DNA of 64,000 nt, taken from positions 310,001 to 374,000 of the forward strand of contig NZ_JQFA01000004.1 in assembly GCF_000763385.1 (NCBI RefSeq). Reading direction: 5' to 3'. This DNA is from Leptolyngbya sp. KIOST-1 (lineage in GTDB: Bacteria; Cyanobacteriota; Cyanobacteriia; Phormidesmidales; Phormidesmidaceae). The translations under genes and the position numbers were made by a program. Below, piece after piece: positions 25,337-34,965 of this stretch (the stretch's first letter is position 1; each line of letters opens with the position of its first letter). The notes under the pieces were generated by a model. That model saw nothing but the letters and a program-made list of their open reading frames with translations, had not been told where the DNA came from and did not search any database.

Positions 25337-26113
25337 ATGCCCTACGACCCTGACAAACACCATCGCCGCTCCATTCGCCTCAAGGGCTACGACTACTCCT
25401 CAGCGGGGTTTTACTTCCTCACCCTATGCTGTTACCAGCGGCAATACCTCTTTGGCAGCATCGTAGAGGGCGCTATGCAGCTCAACGAGCTCGGTCAAAT
25501 CGTCGCCGAGGAGTGGCTCAAGACTCCAGATCTGCGGCCTAACTTTGCCCTGGATGCTTGGGTGGTGATGCCCAACCACTTCCATGGCATAGTGATCATC
25601 CGGGAGTCCTACGGAGCGGGGGAGCTTGATGGCGAGGAGTCCCCTGTAAGGGCGCACCGCTGTGCGCCCCACCGATCGGAGGGTGGGGGCGGGGAGGGCG
25701 CGATCGCAATCGGAAATCCCCAGGCCATGGGGCATGCTCCCGTAAGGGCGCACGGCGGTGCGCCCCACCGTCAGGCTCACTCGGTACCGTCTTTCGTGGC
25801 GGGTTTCAAGGCAGCCGCGACCAAGCGTATCAACAGGCACCGCAACACCCCTGGCACCCCAGTGTGGCAACGGAACTATTTCGAACGCATAATCCGCGAC
25901 GAAAGAGCTTTGGCGTCCATCCAGCAGTACATTCACAACAACCCAGCCACTTGGCACCAGGATTCGTTGAACTCGGCCCTACACCCAGTGTCTACCGCTG
26001 GCTCACCGACAAGCTCGTTAGGCCAACCACCTCATCATCGGCGTAGTGAATCGCCCCATCATCGTCCGTCACGTCGCTATCGGTCGCTGCCACCGCAGGC
26101 TGCTGAAAGTTGA
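25337..26113 (+). CDS. REP-associated tyrosine transposase (RAYT, Y1 HUH)
   Basis: 258 residues. The N-terminus, PYDPDKHHRRSIRLKGYDYS, and CCYQRQYLFG are typical of this family. The HUH metal site is VVMPNHFHGIVI (about residue 82) and the catalytic Tyr lies in QQYIHNNPATW (about 203). Between them the protein is stretched by about 60 residues encoded by DNA that includes two REP hairpins (PVRAHRCAPHRSEG and PVRAHGGAPHRQAH). RAYTs nick and join single-stranded DNA at REP hairpins. The last 45 residues are low-complexity and antisense to a DUF2283 gene, so the native end may be lost. Activity is plausible because all motif residues remain. Confidence 0.88.
   Translation: MPYDPDKHHRRSIRLKGYDYSSAGFYFLTLCCYQRQYLFGSIVEGAMQLNELGQIVAEEWLKTPDLRPNFALDAWVVMPNHFHGIVIIRESYGAGELDGEESPVRAHRCAPHRSEGGGGEGAIAIGNPQAMGHAPVRAHGGAPHRQAHSVPSFVAGFKAAATKRINRHRNTPGTPVWQRNYFERIIRDERALASIQQYIHNNPATWHQDSLNSALHPVSTAGSPTSSLGQPPHHRRSESPHHRPSRRYRSLPPQAAES
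25650..25669. repeat. REP hairpin inside the RAYT gene, copy 1
   Basis: GGGCGCAC-CGCT-GTGCGCCC, preceded by GTAA as in the upstream array; the GTAAGGGCGCAC head is identical. The loop is changed from AGCG to CGCT. It is read in frame as VRAHRCAPH. Confidence 0.88.
25746..25765. repeat. REP hairpin inside the RAYT gene, copy 2
   Basis: GGGCGCAC-GGCG-GTGCGCCC, again preceded by GTAA, read in the same frame as VRAHGGAPH. Two in-frame copies 96 bases apart suggest that insertion did not stop translation. Confidence 0.88.
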
Positions 26114-26228
26114 TATACAGCACATCCGCCTCCGCATCAAACATCATCCAGCAAGGACGTTGCTCCACGGTCTGTAGCGCCTTAGCAATATTCAAGTAGC
26201 TGCCAACATTAACTTGAGTTAAGGCCAT
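25992..26228 (-). CDS. DUF2283-like protein
   Basis: 78 residues. The core, WMMFDAEADVLYINF then HYADDEVVGLTSLSVSQR, matches the DUF2283 pattern (a short strand, D-x-E-A-D-x-L-Y, then a strand with regulatory-like charge). Function unknown; the family often lies among toxin-antitoxin genes. Its 3' 122 bases overlap the RAYT reading frame on the other strand. Two further DUF2283 genes, of a different subtype, are at 26574 and 27627. Confidence 0.7.
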   Translation of the reverse strand: MALTQVNVGSYLNIAKALQTVEQRPCWMMFDAEADVLYINFQQPAVAATDSDVTDDDGAIHYADDEVVGLTSLSVSQR

Positions 26229-26275
26229 AGCTGCTTTTTACCTAAACACCCTACGTTGCCTGCGGAGAATGAACC

Positions 26276-26500
26276 GTGAAAGACTACCACATCAATATCT
26301 TCTATAGCGACGAAGACGAGGGCTACATTGCCGACATCCCCGACCTCAGCTATTGCTCCGCCTTCGGCGAAACCCCCATCGAAGCCCTGCAAGAACTCAA
26401 TCTAGCCAAGCAAGCCTGGCTAGACGCTACCCAAGCCGAAGGCAAACCCGTTCCACCACCCACCTATCGCCCCATCATCTACCAACTCAAATCGGCTTAA
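26276..26500 (+). CDS. HicB-like antitoxin, orphan
   Basis: 74 residues: YHINIFYSDEDEGYIADIPDL then SYCSAFGETPIEALQELNLAK, the degraded RNase H-like HicB fold. HicB normally neutralises the HicA mRNA interferase; no hicA is next to it. Start is GTG at 26276 with GGAG 8 bases upstream. It is 73 bases ahead of a DUF2283 gene in the same direction; a broken second copy is at 27851-28069. Confidence 0.8.
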   Translation: MKDYHINIFYSDEDEGYIADIPDLSYCSAFGETPIEALQELNLAKQAWLDATQAEGKPVPPPTYRPIIYQLKSA

Positions 26501-26535
26501 ACCTATCGTTAGACAACGACGCCTTTGTCATCACC

Positions 26536-26804
26536 GCCTATTTGACCGACAAACTCAAACCGGGAGAGCAACTATGGCCCAGTCTGTAAAAATCTGGTTT
26601 GACCCCGAAGCCGACTTCCTCGAAGTGCTCTTCTCGGACGCCCCCGGCCACCTGTGCGAAACCGACCACGACGCCATCATGGAACGGGTCGATAACCAGG
26701 GAAACATCCTAGGTTTCTCTGTACTCAACGTCAGCAAACTCTCCAAAGAAAAACCCCTGTATGCCCAACTGATTGCGCCCAATGCGGCTTAGTGTAAGCG
26801 GCTT
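26536..26804 (+). repeat. Segmental duplication, copy 1 (DUF2283 gene and leader)
   Basis: About 268 bases from CCGCCTATTTGACCGA to GGCTTAGTGTAAGCGG are repeated at 27588-27854 with few changes, covering the ribosome site, the whole DUF2283 gene and 12 bases beyond its stop. Confidence 0.88.
26574..26792 (+). CDS. DUF2283 protein, copy 1
   Basis: 72 residues, MAQSVKIWFDPEADFLEVLF, then SDAPGHLCETDHDAIMERVD and ILGFSVLNVSKL. The second copy at 27627 differs at only five residues (for example H/Y, C/R, N/D, N/S). The family is small, soluble and of unknown role, commonly linked to HicB or PIN systems. GGGAG lies just ahead of the ATG. Confidence 0.82.
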   Translation: MAQSVKIWFDPEADFLEVLFSDAPGHLCETDHDAIMERVDNQGNILGFSVLNVSKLSKEKPLYAQLIAPNAA

Positions 26805-26932
26805 ACCGCACCGCACCGCCCACCCATACCGAGTTTCCCCATGGCGCAAACGGCGACGCGCCCCATAGCTGTACTACCATGCGTATAGCGCCAGAGTGAT
26901 ATATCAAGCCGCTCTTTTTCTCGGTCACAACC

Positions 26933-27151
26933 ATGGAAACCATTGCCATCCAGGTCGATCAAGACGTTGCCAGAGCCTACCGCGAAGCAGCCCCCGCCGA
27001 GCAGCTTAAGATCCAGCAGCTCCTCAATAGCTGGCTCAAGCAAACCATGAAGCGCCGCCCCCTCGATGACATCATTCGCGACATGCAAGCCCAGGCCCAG
27101 GCTAGCGGGCTGACCCCCGATATTCTCAACGACATTCTGGCGGATGACTAA
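26933..27151 (+). CDS. Putative antitoxin of the PIN-domain toxin
   Basis: 72 residues, METIAIQVDQDVARAYREAA with a helical middle (IQQLLNSWLKQTMKRRP) and an acidic C-terminus. Its stop overlaps the PIN gene start by 8 bases, as is usual in VapBC-type operons, and the C-terminal acidic half would cover the toxin. No DNA-binding motif is obvious beyond the ribbon-helix-helix-like start. Inferred as antitoxin from the context and the fold. Confidence 0.72.
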   Translation: METIAIQVDQDVARAYREAAPAEQLKIQQLLNSWLKQTMKRRPLDDIIRDMQAQAQASGLTPDILNDILADD

Positions 27152-27557
27152 CCTGCGGGTTGTGGTCGATACCAACACCCTGGTCAGCGGTGTTTTGATC
27201 GCCGCATCGGTGCCAGACCTAGCCGTTCAGAGAGCCAGAGCACTGGGCATTTTGCTATTTTCTACCGCCACCTTTGATGAGCTCAGCCAGGTCATCTTTC
27301 GCCCTAAATTTGACCGATACGTGTCCACCAATGTCCGAGCCGAGTTTATCGCGCGGATAGCCGAAACCTCAGAGCAAATCAACATCACCGAAAAAATTGT
27401 TGTCTGCCGCGACCCTAAGGATGATCAGTTCATAGAGGTTGCCATCAATGGCAATGCAGATTGGCTCATCACAGGCGATCAGGATCTGCTGATACTGCGC
27501 TCTTTCCGAGGTGTGGAGATAGTCTCTCCAGCGCAATTTCTAGAGGCTAGCCAATGA
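27144..27557 (+). CDS. PIN-domain toxin (VapC-like)
   Basis: 137 residues with the PIN acidic residues in place: VVVDTNTLVSG near the start, TFDELSQVIFRPKFD, VVCRDPKDDQFIEVAI and WLITGDQDLL. It would be a metal-dependent RNase of the COG1569 type. It is translationally coupled (8-base overlap) to the preceding small gene. The pair sits between the two DUF2283 copies, which suggests it was carried in with the duplication. Confidence 0.86.
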   Translation: MTNLRVVVDTNTLVSGVLIAASVPDLAVQRARALGILLFSTATFDELSQVIFRPKFDRYVSTNVRAEFIARIAETSEQINITEKIVVCRDPKDDQFIEVAINGNADWLITGDQDLLILRSFRGVEIVSPAQFLEASQ

Positions 27558-27587
27558 CCTTGCCCACCCCAAATCTGAATAACCAAC

Positions 27588-27854
27588 CGCCTATTTGACC
27601 GATAAACTCAAACACGGAGAGCAACGATGGCCCAGTCTGTAAAAATCTGGTTTGACCCCGAAGCCGACTTCCTCGAAGTGCTCTTCTCAGACGCCCCCGG
27701 CTACCTGCGCGAAACCGACCACGACGCCATCATGGAACGGGTAGACGACCAGGGCAACATCCTGGGTTTCTCTGTACTCAGCGTCAGCAAACTCTCTAAA
27801 GAGAAACCCCTGTATGCCCAACTGATTGCGCCCAATGCGGCATAGTGTAAGCGG
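27588..27854 (+). repeat. Segmental duplication, copy 2 (DUF2283 gene and leader)
   Basis: The counterpart of 26536-26804. Here the DUF2283 gene comes before a hicB fragment, whereas in copy 1 the hicB gene comes first. Confidence 0.85.
27627..27845 (+). CDS. DUF2283 protein, copy 2
   Basis: 72 residues, nearly identical to the 26574 copy (MAQSVKIWFDPEADFLEVLF, then GYLRETDHDAIMERVDDQGN). An intact ribosome site, GGAGAG, is retained. Preservation of the whole frame after duplication suggests it is still selected or very recent. Confidence 0.82.
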   Translation: MAQSVKIWFDPEADFLEVLFSDAPGYLRETDHDAIMERVDDQGNILGFSVLSVSKLSKEKPLYAQLIAPNAA

Positions 27855-28069
27855 TCTACCACCTCAACATCTTCTACAGCGACGAAGACGAGGGCTACAT
27901 CGCCGATATCCCCAACCTCAGCTACTGCTCCGCCTTTGGCGCAACGCCAATGGAAGACTCGCAAGAACTCAACCGGGCTAAACAAGTCTGGCTAGATGCC
28001 GCCAAGGCCGCAGGCACACCCATCCCGCCACCCAACTATCGCCCCATCCCTGGTATCTGTCATGGGTGA
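27851..28069 (+). pseudogene. hicB-like fragment without a start codon
   Basis: The frame from 27851 to the TGA at 28067-28069 reads VYHLNIFYSDEDEGYIADIP then NLSYCSAFGATPMEDSQELN and ends in PPNYRPIPGICHG, clearly a copy of the HicB protein at 26276. A TAA lies immediately upstream in frame and no ATG, GTG or TTG occurs before the conserved part, so it cannot start normally. The C-terminus is also altered after YRPI. Confidence 0.82.
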
Positions 28070-28126
28070 GCTATTCGCTGCCTGGAAAGTGTGTCAGATT
28101 AGTAGTTCCTGTTACACGAGGCAGCT

Positions 28127-29404
28127 ATGAGCGACGGTAACGGTTCGGCAGCCGCAAATGGCCCCAAACGGCGGCACATTGTACTCACCTCCCACCCCAC
28201 CCGGTCGGGGTTAAAGGGCGCGCCCGTCCATTGGGGCGAGGGCGATCCGCTCAAGCGGGGGGCGATCGTGGCGACGGTGAGCGATCCCAGCCACCGCAAT
28301 GCAATTGGCACTCACTCGGGCTCCTACGCCGTGTATCGCGCCCTGGCAGTAGCTAGCGGGGTGCTCCAGGCTGACCACCGGCCCGACTTTACCAATACCT
28401 CGCCCACGATCGCGATCGGGCCCCACCCCAGCTGGGCCGACCCCCAAAAAATTGTTTCCCTCGACCCCTTTGGGGCGCTGGTGGGGGAGGTGTACCAGGA
28501 TCTGCTGGCCGAGGGCATCGATATTCGCCCGACCATTGCCGTTACCCGCGCCCACATTCAAATGCCGGAGCTGCTGGAGGCGGTGCGTCAGGGCCGAATC
28601 AAAGAAGACGGCAAGATTGTGAAGCCGGGGGGCGACCTGGTGGTGACCAAGGCCGCCGTGGAGCCGGTGTGGTACCTGCCGGGGGTGGCCGAGCGCCTGG
28701 GCGTCAGCGAAGACGACCTGCGCTACGCCCTGTTTGAGCAGACCGGCGGCATGTTCCCGGAACTGGTGACCCGGTTTGACCTCAAGGTGTTTTTGCCCCC
28801 CATTGGTGGGATCACGGTGTACATCGTGGGCGACCCCGAGGCGATTACCGACCCGGCCCGGCCTCTGGCGGTGCGGGTTCACGACGAGTGCAACGGCTCG
28901 GATGTGTTTGGGTCAGACATCTGCACCTGTCGCCCCTACCTGGTGCACGGCCTGGAGGAGTGCATCGCCACCGCCCAGCAGGGGGGCGCTGGGATCATTG
29001 TCTATTTCCGCAAGGAGGGGCGGGCGCTGGGGGAAGTGACCAAGTTTTTGGTGTACAACGCCCGCAAGCGCCAGGAGGGGGGCGATCGCGCCGACGCTTA
29101 CTTTGCCCGCACCGAGTGCGTCGCCGGGGTGCAGGACGTGCGCTTTCAGGAGCTGATGCCCGATGTACTGCACTGGCTGGGGGTGACCCGCATCGATCGC
29201 ATGGTGTCGATGAGCGACATGAAGTACAACGCTATTGTGCGATCGGGGATTGAGATTGTGGAGCGGGTGCCGATCCCCGACGACTTGGTGCCGCCGGACG
29301 CGCGGGTGGAGATCGAGGCGAAGAAGGCGGCGGGCTACTACACCGATAAGGGAGCCCCAACGGAGGAGGATTTGGCCCGGGTTAAGGGTCGGGGGTTGGA
29401 GTAA
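28127..29404 (+). CDS. GTP cyclohydrolase II-like protein of the URC uracil-degradation pathway (URC1 type)
   Basis: 425 residues, far longer than RibA (about 200). The RibA-like catalytic part lies in the second half: RVHDECNGSDVFGSDICTCRPYL carries the zinc cysteines (C-x-C with an earlier Cys in DECNGSD replacing the usual pattern), then IIVYFRKEGRALG, KYNAIVRSGIEIVERVPI. The N-terminal 200 residues (HIVLTSHPTRSG, GTHSGSYAVYRALA, IAIGPHPSWADP) are characteristic of URC1/Urg1-like proteins. It is 2 bases from a DUF1688 gene, the partner known from yeast uracil catabolism. No DHBP synthase domain, so it is not the riboflavin enzyme. Confidence 0.88.
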   Translation: MSDGNGSAAANGPKRRHIVLTSHPTRSGLKGAPVHWGEGDPLKRGAIVATVSDPSHRNAIGTHSGSYAVYRALAVASGVLQADHRPDFTNTSPTIAIGPHPSWADPQKIVSLDPFGALVGEVYQDLLAEGIDIRPTIAVTRAHIQMPELLEAVRQGRIKEDGKIVKPGGDLVVTKAAVEPVWYLPGVAERLGVSEDDLRYALFEQTGGMFPELVTRFDLKVFLPPIGGITVYIVGDPEAITDPARPLAVRVHDECNGSDVFGSDICTCRPYLVHGLEECIATAQQGGAGIIVYFRKEGRALGEVTKFLVYNARKRQEGGDRADAYFARTECVAGVQDVRFQELMPDVLHWLGVTRIDRMVSMSDMKYNAIVRSGIEIVERVPIPDDLVPPDARVEIEAKKAAGYYTDKGAPTEEDLARVKGRGLE

Positions 29405-29406
29405 GG

Positions 29407-30666
29407 ATGGTGTTTGGCAGCCCAGATAGGGTGGTGGGCGGTGCCCACCCTACGGTGAGCTATTTGCAGAGTCCGCAGGCGGTGCGCGATCGCTGTCGCG
29501 CCCTGTTCGCCCTGGCCGAGGCCGATCGACTCCAGCACTGGCGCTACCACCCCGAGGCCCTGCCCGCCGCCGCCGACTACGTGCTGGCGGTGATGCGGCA
29601 GCAGTACCCCGCTGGCGATGTGCCCTTTCACTCGCGCTGGCGGCACTTTGAGGTGGCGGGCGAGTCGCGCCTGGAGCGGCTAGAACCCCAGCTATCGGCC
29701 CAGGATCCCCTGGAGCAGGCGCGGCTGAAGGTCGATCTGGCGATTACCAGCGTGCTGCTGGATGCGGGGGCCGGGAGCCAGTGGCGGTACGTGGAGCCGG
29801 AAACAGGGATAGGGTTTGCGCGATCGGAGGGGCTTGCGATCGCGAGCTTCCACAGCTTTACCGCTGGCCTCTTCTCCAGCCAGCCCGAGGTTCCCTGGCA
29901 GGCAGATGCCCCCGGTTTGGCGGCAATCACCGCCCATGACCTGGCCCATGCCTTTCAAGTCCACGGCGACAATCCATTGCTGGGGCTGGAAGGCCGAGTC
30001 GCCCTGCTGCAAAAACTGGGTCATGCCCTGCACCAGCAGCCTCAGTTCTTTGGGGCTGGGCCGCCCCGGCCCGGCAACCTGGTGGATTACTGGCTCACCC
30101 AGGCGATAAATAATACGCTGTCTGCCCCCGCCATTCTGCAAACCATCCTCCAGGGCCTGGGCCCCATCTGGCCGGGGCGGGTAGAGCTGGCGGGGGTGAA
30201 CCTAGGCGACGTGTGGCCCCACCCCCAGCTGCCCGAAACTGGCCCGGGCAGTAACCTGGTGCCCTTCCACAAGCTCTCCCAGTGGCTCACCTACTCCCTG
30301 CTGGAGCCCCTGCAGGAGCTGGGTCTGGAAATCACCGATCTCGATCGGCTCACCGGCCTGGCCGAATACCGCAACGGTGGCCTGTTTGTAGACTGCGGCG
30401 TACTCAGCCTCAGGAACCCCGCTGCGCTGGAAACCGCCCATCTCCCCGGCTCCCCCCTGATCGTCGAGTGGCGCGCCCTCACCCTCTGCCTGCTGGACGA
30501 CCTGGCTGCCCACCTGCGCCAAACCCTGGGCATGGATGCCACCACCCTGCCCCTGGTGAAAATTCTTCAGGGCGGTACCTGGACAGCCGGTCGCCAGATT
30601 GCCGCTAAGAAACGGCCCGGCGGCAGCCCACCCATCCAACTCGCCAGTGACGGCACCGTGTTTTGA
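29407..30666 (+). CDS. URC4/Urg3 family protein (DUF1688)
   Basis: 419 residues. Family blocks include SPQAVRDRCRALFALAE, VPFHSRWRHFEVAG, VDLAITSVLLDAGAGSQWRY, SEGLAIASFHSF, LEGRVALLQKLG and the C-terminal IVEWRALTLCLLDD with ATTLPLVKILQGGTW. DUF1688 is required for uracil breakdown by the URC route in yeast; its reaction is not settled. The first 16 residues are encoded by a GGGTGGTGGGC-type hairpin (29428-29450); the protein may really begin at the GTG at 29455 (VSYLQSPQA). It is translationally close to the cyclohydrolase gene. Confidence 0.88.
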   Translation: MVFGSPDRVVGGAHPTVSYLQSPQAVRDRCRALFALAEADRLQHWRYHPEALPAAADYVLAVMRQQYPAGDVPFHSRWRHFEVAGESRLERLEPQLSAQDPLEQARLKVDLAITSVLLDAGAGSQWRYVEPETGIGFARSEGLAIASFHSFTAGLFSSQPEVPWQADAPGLAAITAHDLAHAFQVHGDNPLLGLEGRVALLQKLGHALHQQPQFFGAGPPRPGNLVDYWLTQAINNTLSAPAILQTILQGLGPIWPGRVELAGVNLGDVWPHPQLPETGPGSNLVPFHKLSQWLTYSLLEPLQELGLEITDLDRLTGLAEYRNGGLFVDCGVLSLRNPAALETAHLPGSPLIVEWRALTLCLLDDLAAHLRQTLGMDATTLPLVKILQGGTWTAGRQIAAKKRPGGSPPIQLASDGTVF

Positions 30667-30710
30667 ATACAGCGCGGAGGGTAGTCACGTAGATCTGGCC
30701 CTACCTGACC

Positions 30711-30758
30711 ACCCATCCACCCATCCACCCATCTACCCATCTACCCATCTACCCATCT
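30711..30758 (+). repeat. Octamer tract in the upp leader
   Basis: Six units of ACCCATCC or ACCCATCT in a row (30711-30758), then related ACTCACCC runs up to the upp ATG at 30787. No ribosome site is visible between the tract and the start. Unit number could vary by slippage. Confidence 0.8.
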
Positions 30759-30786
30759 ACTCACCCACCCGCCTACTCACCCACCC

Positions 30787-31419
30787 ATGCCCGACCTCCA
30801 CCTGATCGACCACCCCCTGATTCAACACAAGCTCACCCTGATGCGGCGGGCTGAGACCAGCACGGCCAAGTTTCGCACCCTGCTGAAGGAAATTAGTCTG
30901 CTGATGGCCTACGAGGTGACGCGAGATCTGCCGCTGAAACTGGAGACGATTCGAACCCCCATGACCACCATGGAGGCCCCGGTGCTGGCCCCGGAAAAAA
31001 AGCTGGTGGTGGTGTCGATCATGCGGGCGGGGCAGGGCATTCTCGACGGCATTCTGGAGCTGATGCCCTCGGCGCGGGTGGGGCACATTGGCCTGTACCG
31101 CGATCCCCAGACCCTGCGGGTGATCGAGTACTTCTTTAAGGTGCCGGAGGACTTGAGCGATCGCGATGTTTTAGTCGTAGACCCGATGATCGCCACGGGC
31201 AACACGGCGGTGGCGGCCCTGTATCCGCTGAAGCAGGCCAACCCGCGATCGCTGCGGTTTCTCTGCCTGCTGGCCGCCCCCGAAGGCGTAGCCCACTTCC
31301 ACCGCGAGCACCCCGATGTGCCCCTCTACGCCGCCGCAGTGGATGAAAAGCTGGACGAGCACGGCTACATTTTGCCGGGGCTGGGGGATGCAGGCGATCG
31401 CCTGTTTGGCACGAAGTAA
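30787..31419 (+). CDS. upp: Uracil phosphoribosyltransferase
   Basis: 210 residues, the standard length. Converts uracil and PRPP to UMP. Start [17 protein letters not shown], then [17 protein letters not shown], the PRPP loop [18 protein letters not shown] and the uracil-binding end [18 protein letters not shown]. It is the third gene in line with the cyclohydrolase-like and DUF1688 genes; in the URC pathway, uracil is thought to enter as a ribotide made by this enzyme, so it may serve both salvage and degradation. A 120-base gap with an octamer tract separates it from DUF1688. Confidence 0.96.
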   Translation: MPDLHLIDHPLIQHKLTLMRRAETSTAKFRTLLKEISLLMAYEVTRDLPLKLETIRTPMTTMEAPVLAPEKKLVVVSIMRAGQGILDGILELMPSARVGHIGLYRDPQTLRVIEYFFKVPEDLSDRDVLVVDPMIATGNTAVAALYPLKQANPRSLRFLCLLAAPEGVAHFHREHPDVPLYAAAVDEKLDEHGYILPGLGDAGDRLFGTK

Positions 31420-32378
31420 ATCCCGATTGTCTGAGTGCATCCCAGTTTTGCAAGGTTGCCGCCCTTCTCCCCCCCTCTTCTCCCCCAGGAAAAAGGGGGA
31501 CCGAATTTCAATGTCCCTCTCTCTCAGGGAGAGGCATTTAGGGTGAGGGCTGCAACCCACGTTTGCAGCCAAAGCTGATGCTCCTCAGGCTGACTCAGCT
31601 AATCAAAGGTTGGTTCTGTTCTTCAGATCATCCTTTTAGGTAATCTTTGTCTAAAATTAACCAGAAAAGATAGTTTAAAGTTGTCGAGAACACACAATGA
31701 ATTGTGAAATATTTAAGATCAACGGGGCTATGGATTGATTAAAATAATCAGAGAGAGCATTACAGCAATAAGAATGTTCATCTCGGCAACAGTTATTCAC
31801 AATCGTAAAGCGGCTTTTAACCATATTGCGAGAACTTCATTAAGTTGCTGTTACATAGAGATCCTTTGCCGGGCAAGGGTTTCAGCCTCTTCCAACACCT
31901 AAATCCATTCTCTGACGCACTAATTAACGCAACTTAACAGATCTAAACCACCTCCTCATAGTGTTGTTCTTAACATTTTCTCTACACTGCAGCGATCCTT
32001 GCTACAAGGGCGCTTTAGGGATTTCATAGAGTTTTTCTATGCCCTGCTCCAAGGTGTTTTAAGGAGTCGTCAGCCCTGGTAAACGGTTTTTTCTAGGCCC
32101 TGGGACGGCTTCGTGCTGGTTTGGTAACAGTCTTTTATTCGTGGCCAGTTAAAATGAGTCATCCCGCTCTAAAACTGCGCTGGTGTTTATGCCGGCAGTC
32201 GTAGTGGGTAAACAATCTATGTCGAGGTTTGTTGGTGTAAAAGTCTTGAGCCATTCGAGACTCCATTGTCAAAGTAAATGGCCGAAGTCTGCCCTTGGCG
32301 GGGCACTGGCGGCCTCTGCTTCGAGCCTACGGGCTGCCAGCGAATTCTTGTGTAACCACTTCAGGATTAAGGGTTCTT
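31420..32378. other. 959-base intergenic region before glgP
   Basis: The first 130 bases hold a dispersed repeat with CTTCTCCCCC/GGGGGA and CCTCTCTCTCAGGGAGAGG hairpins (31460-31545). From about 31600 to 32110 the DNA is markedly AT-rich for this genome, with stop codons in all frames and a small hairpin CATAGA-GTTTT-TCTATG (32025-32041). No gene was found. A long glgP leader or a small RNA could lie here. Confidence 0.5.
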
Positions 32379-34907
<2,529 letters not shown>

Positions 34908-34965
34908 GTGAGTGGGTAAGTGAGTGGATGGATGGGACTCATCTACCCATCCACCCTGCCCCTCC

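Noticed and set aside
28127..29404. Riboflavin biosynthesis ribA
   Set aside because: The protein is twice the usual length, has no DHBP synthase part, and its neighbours are DUF1688 and upp, which fit the URC pathway instead.
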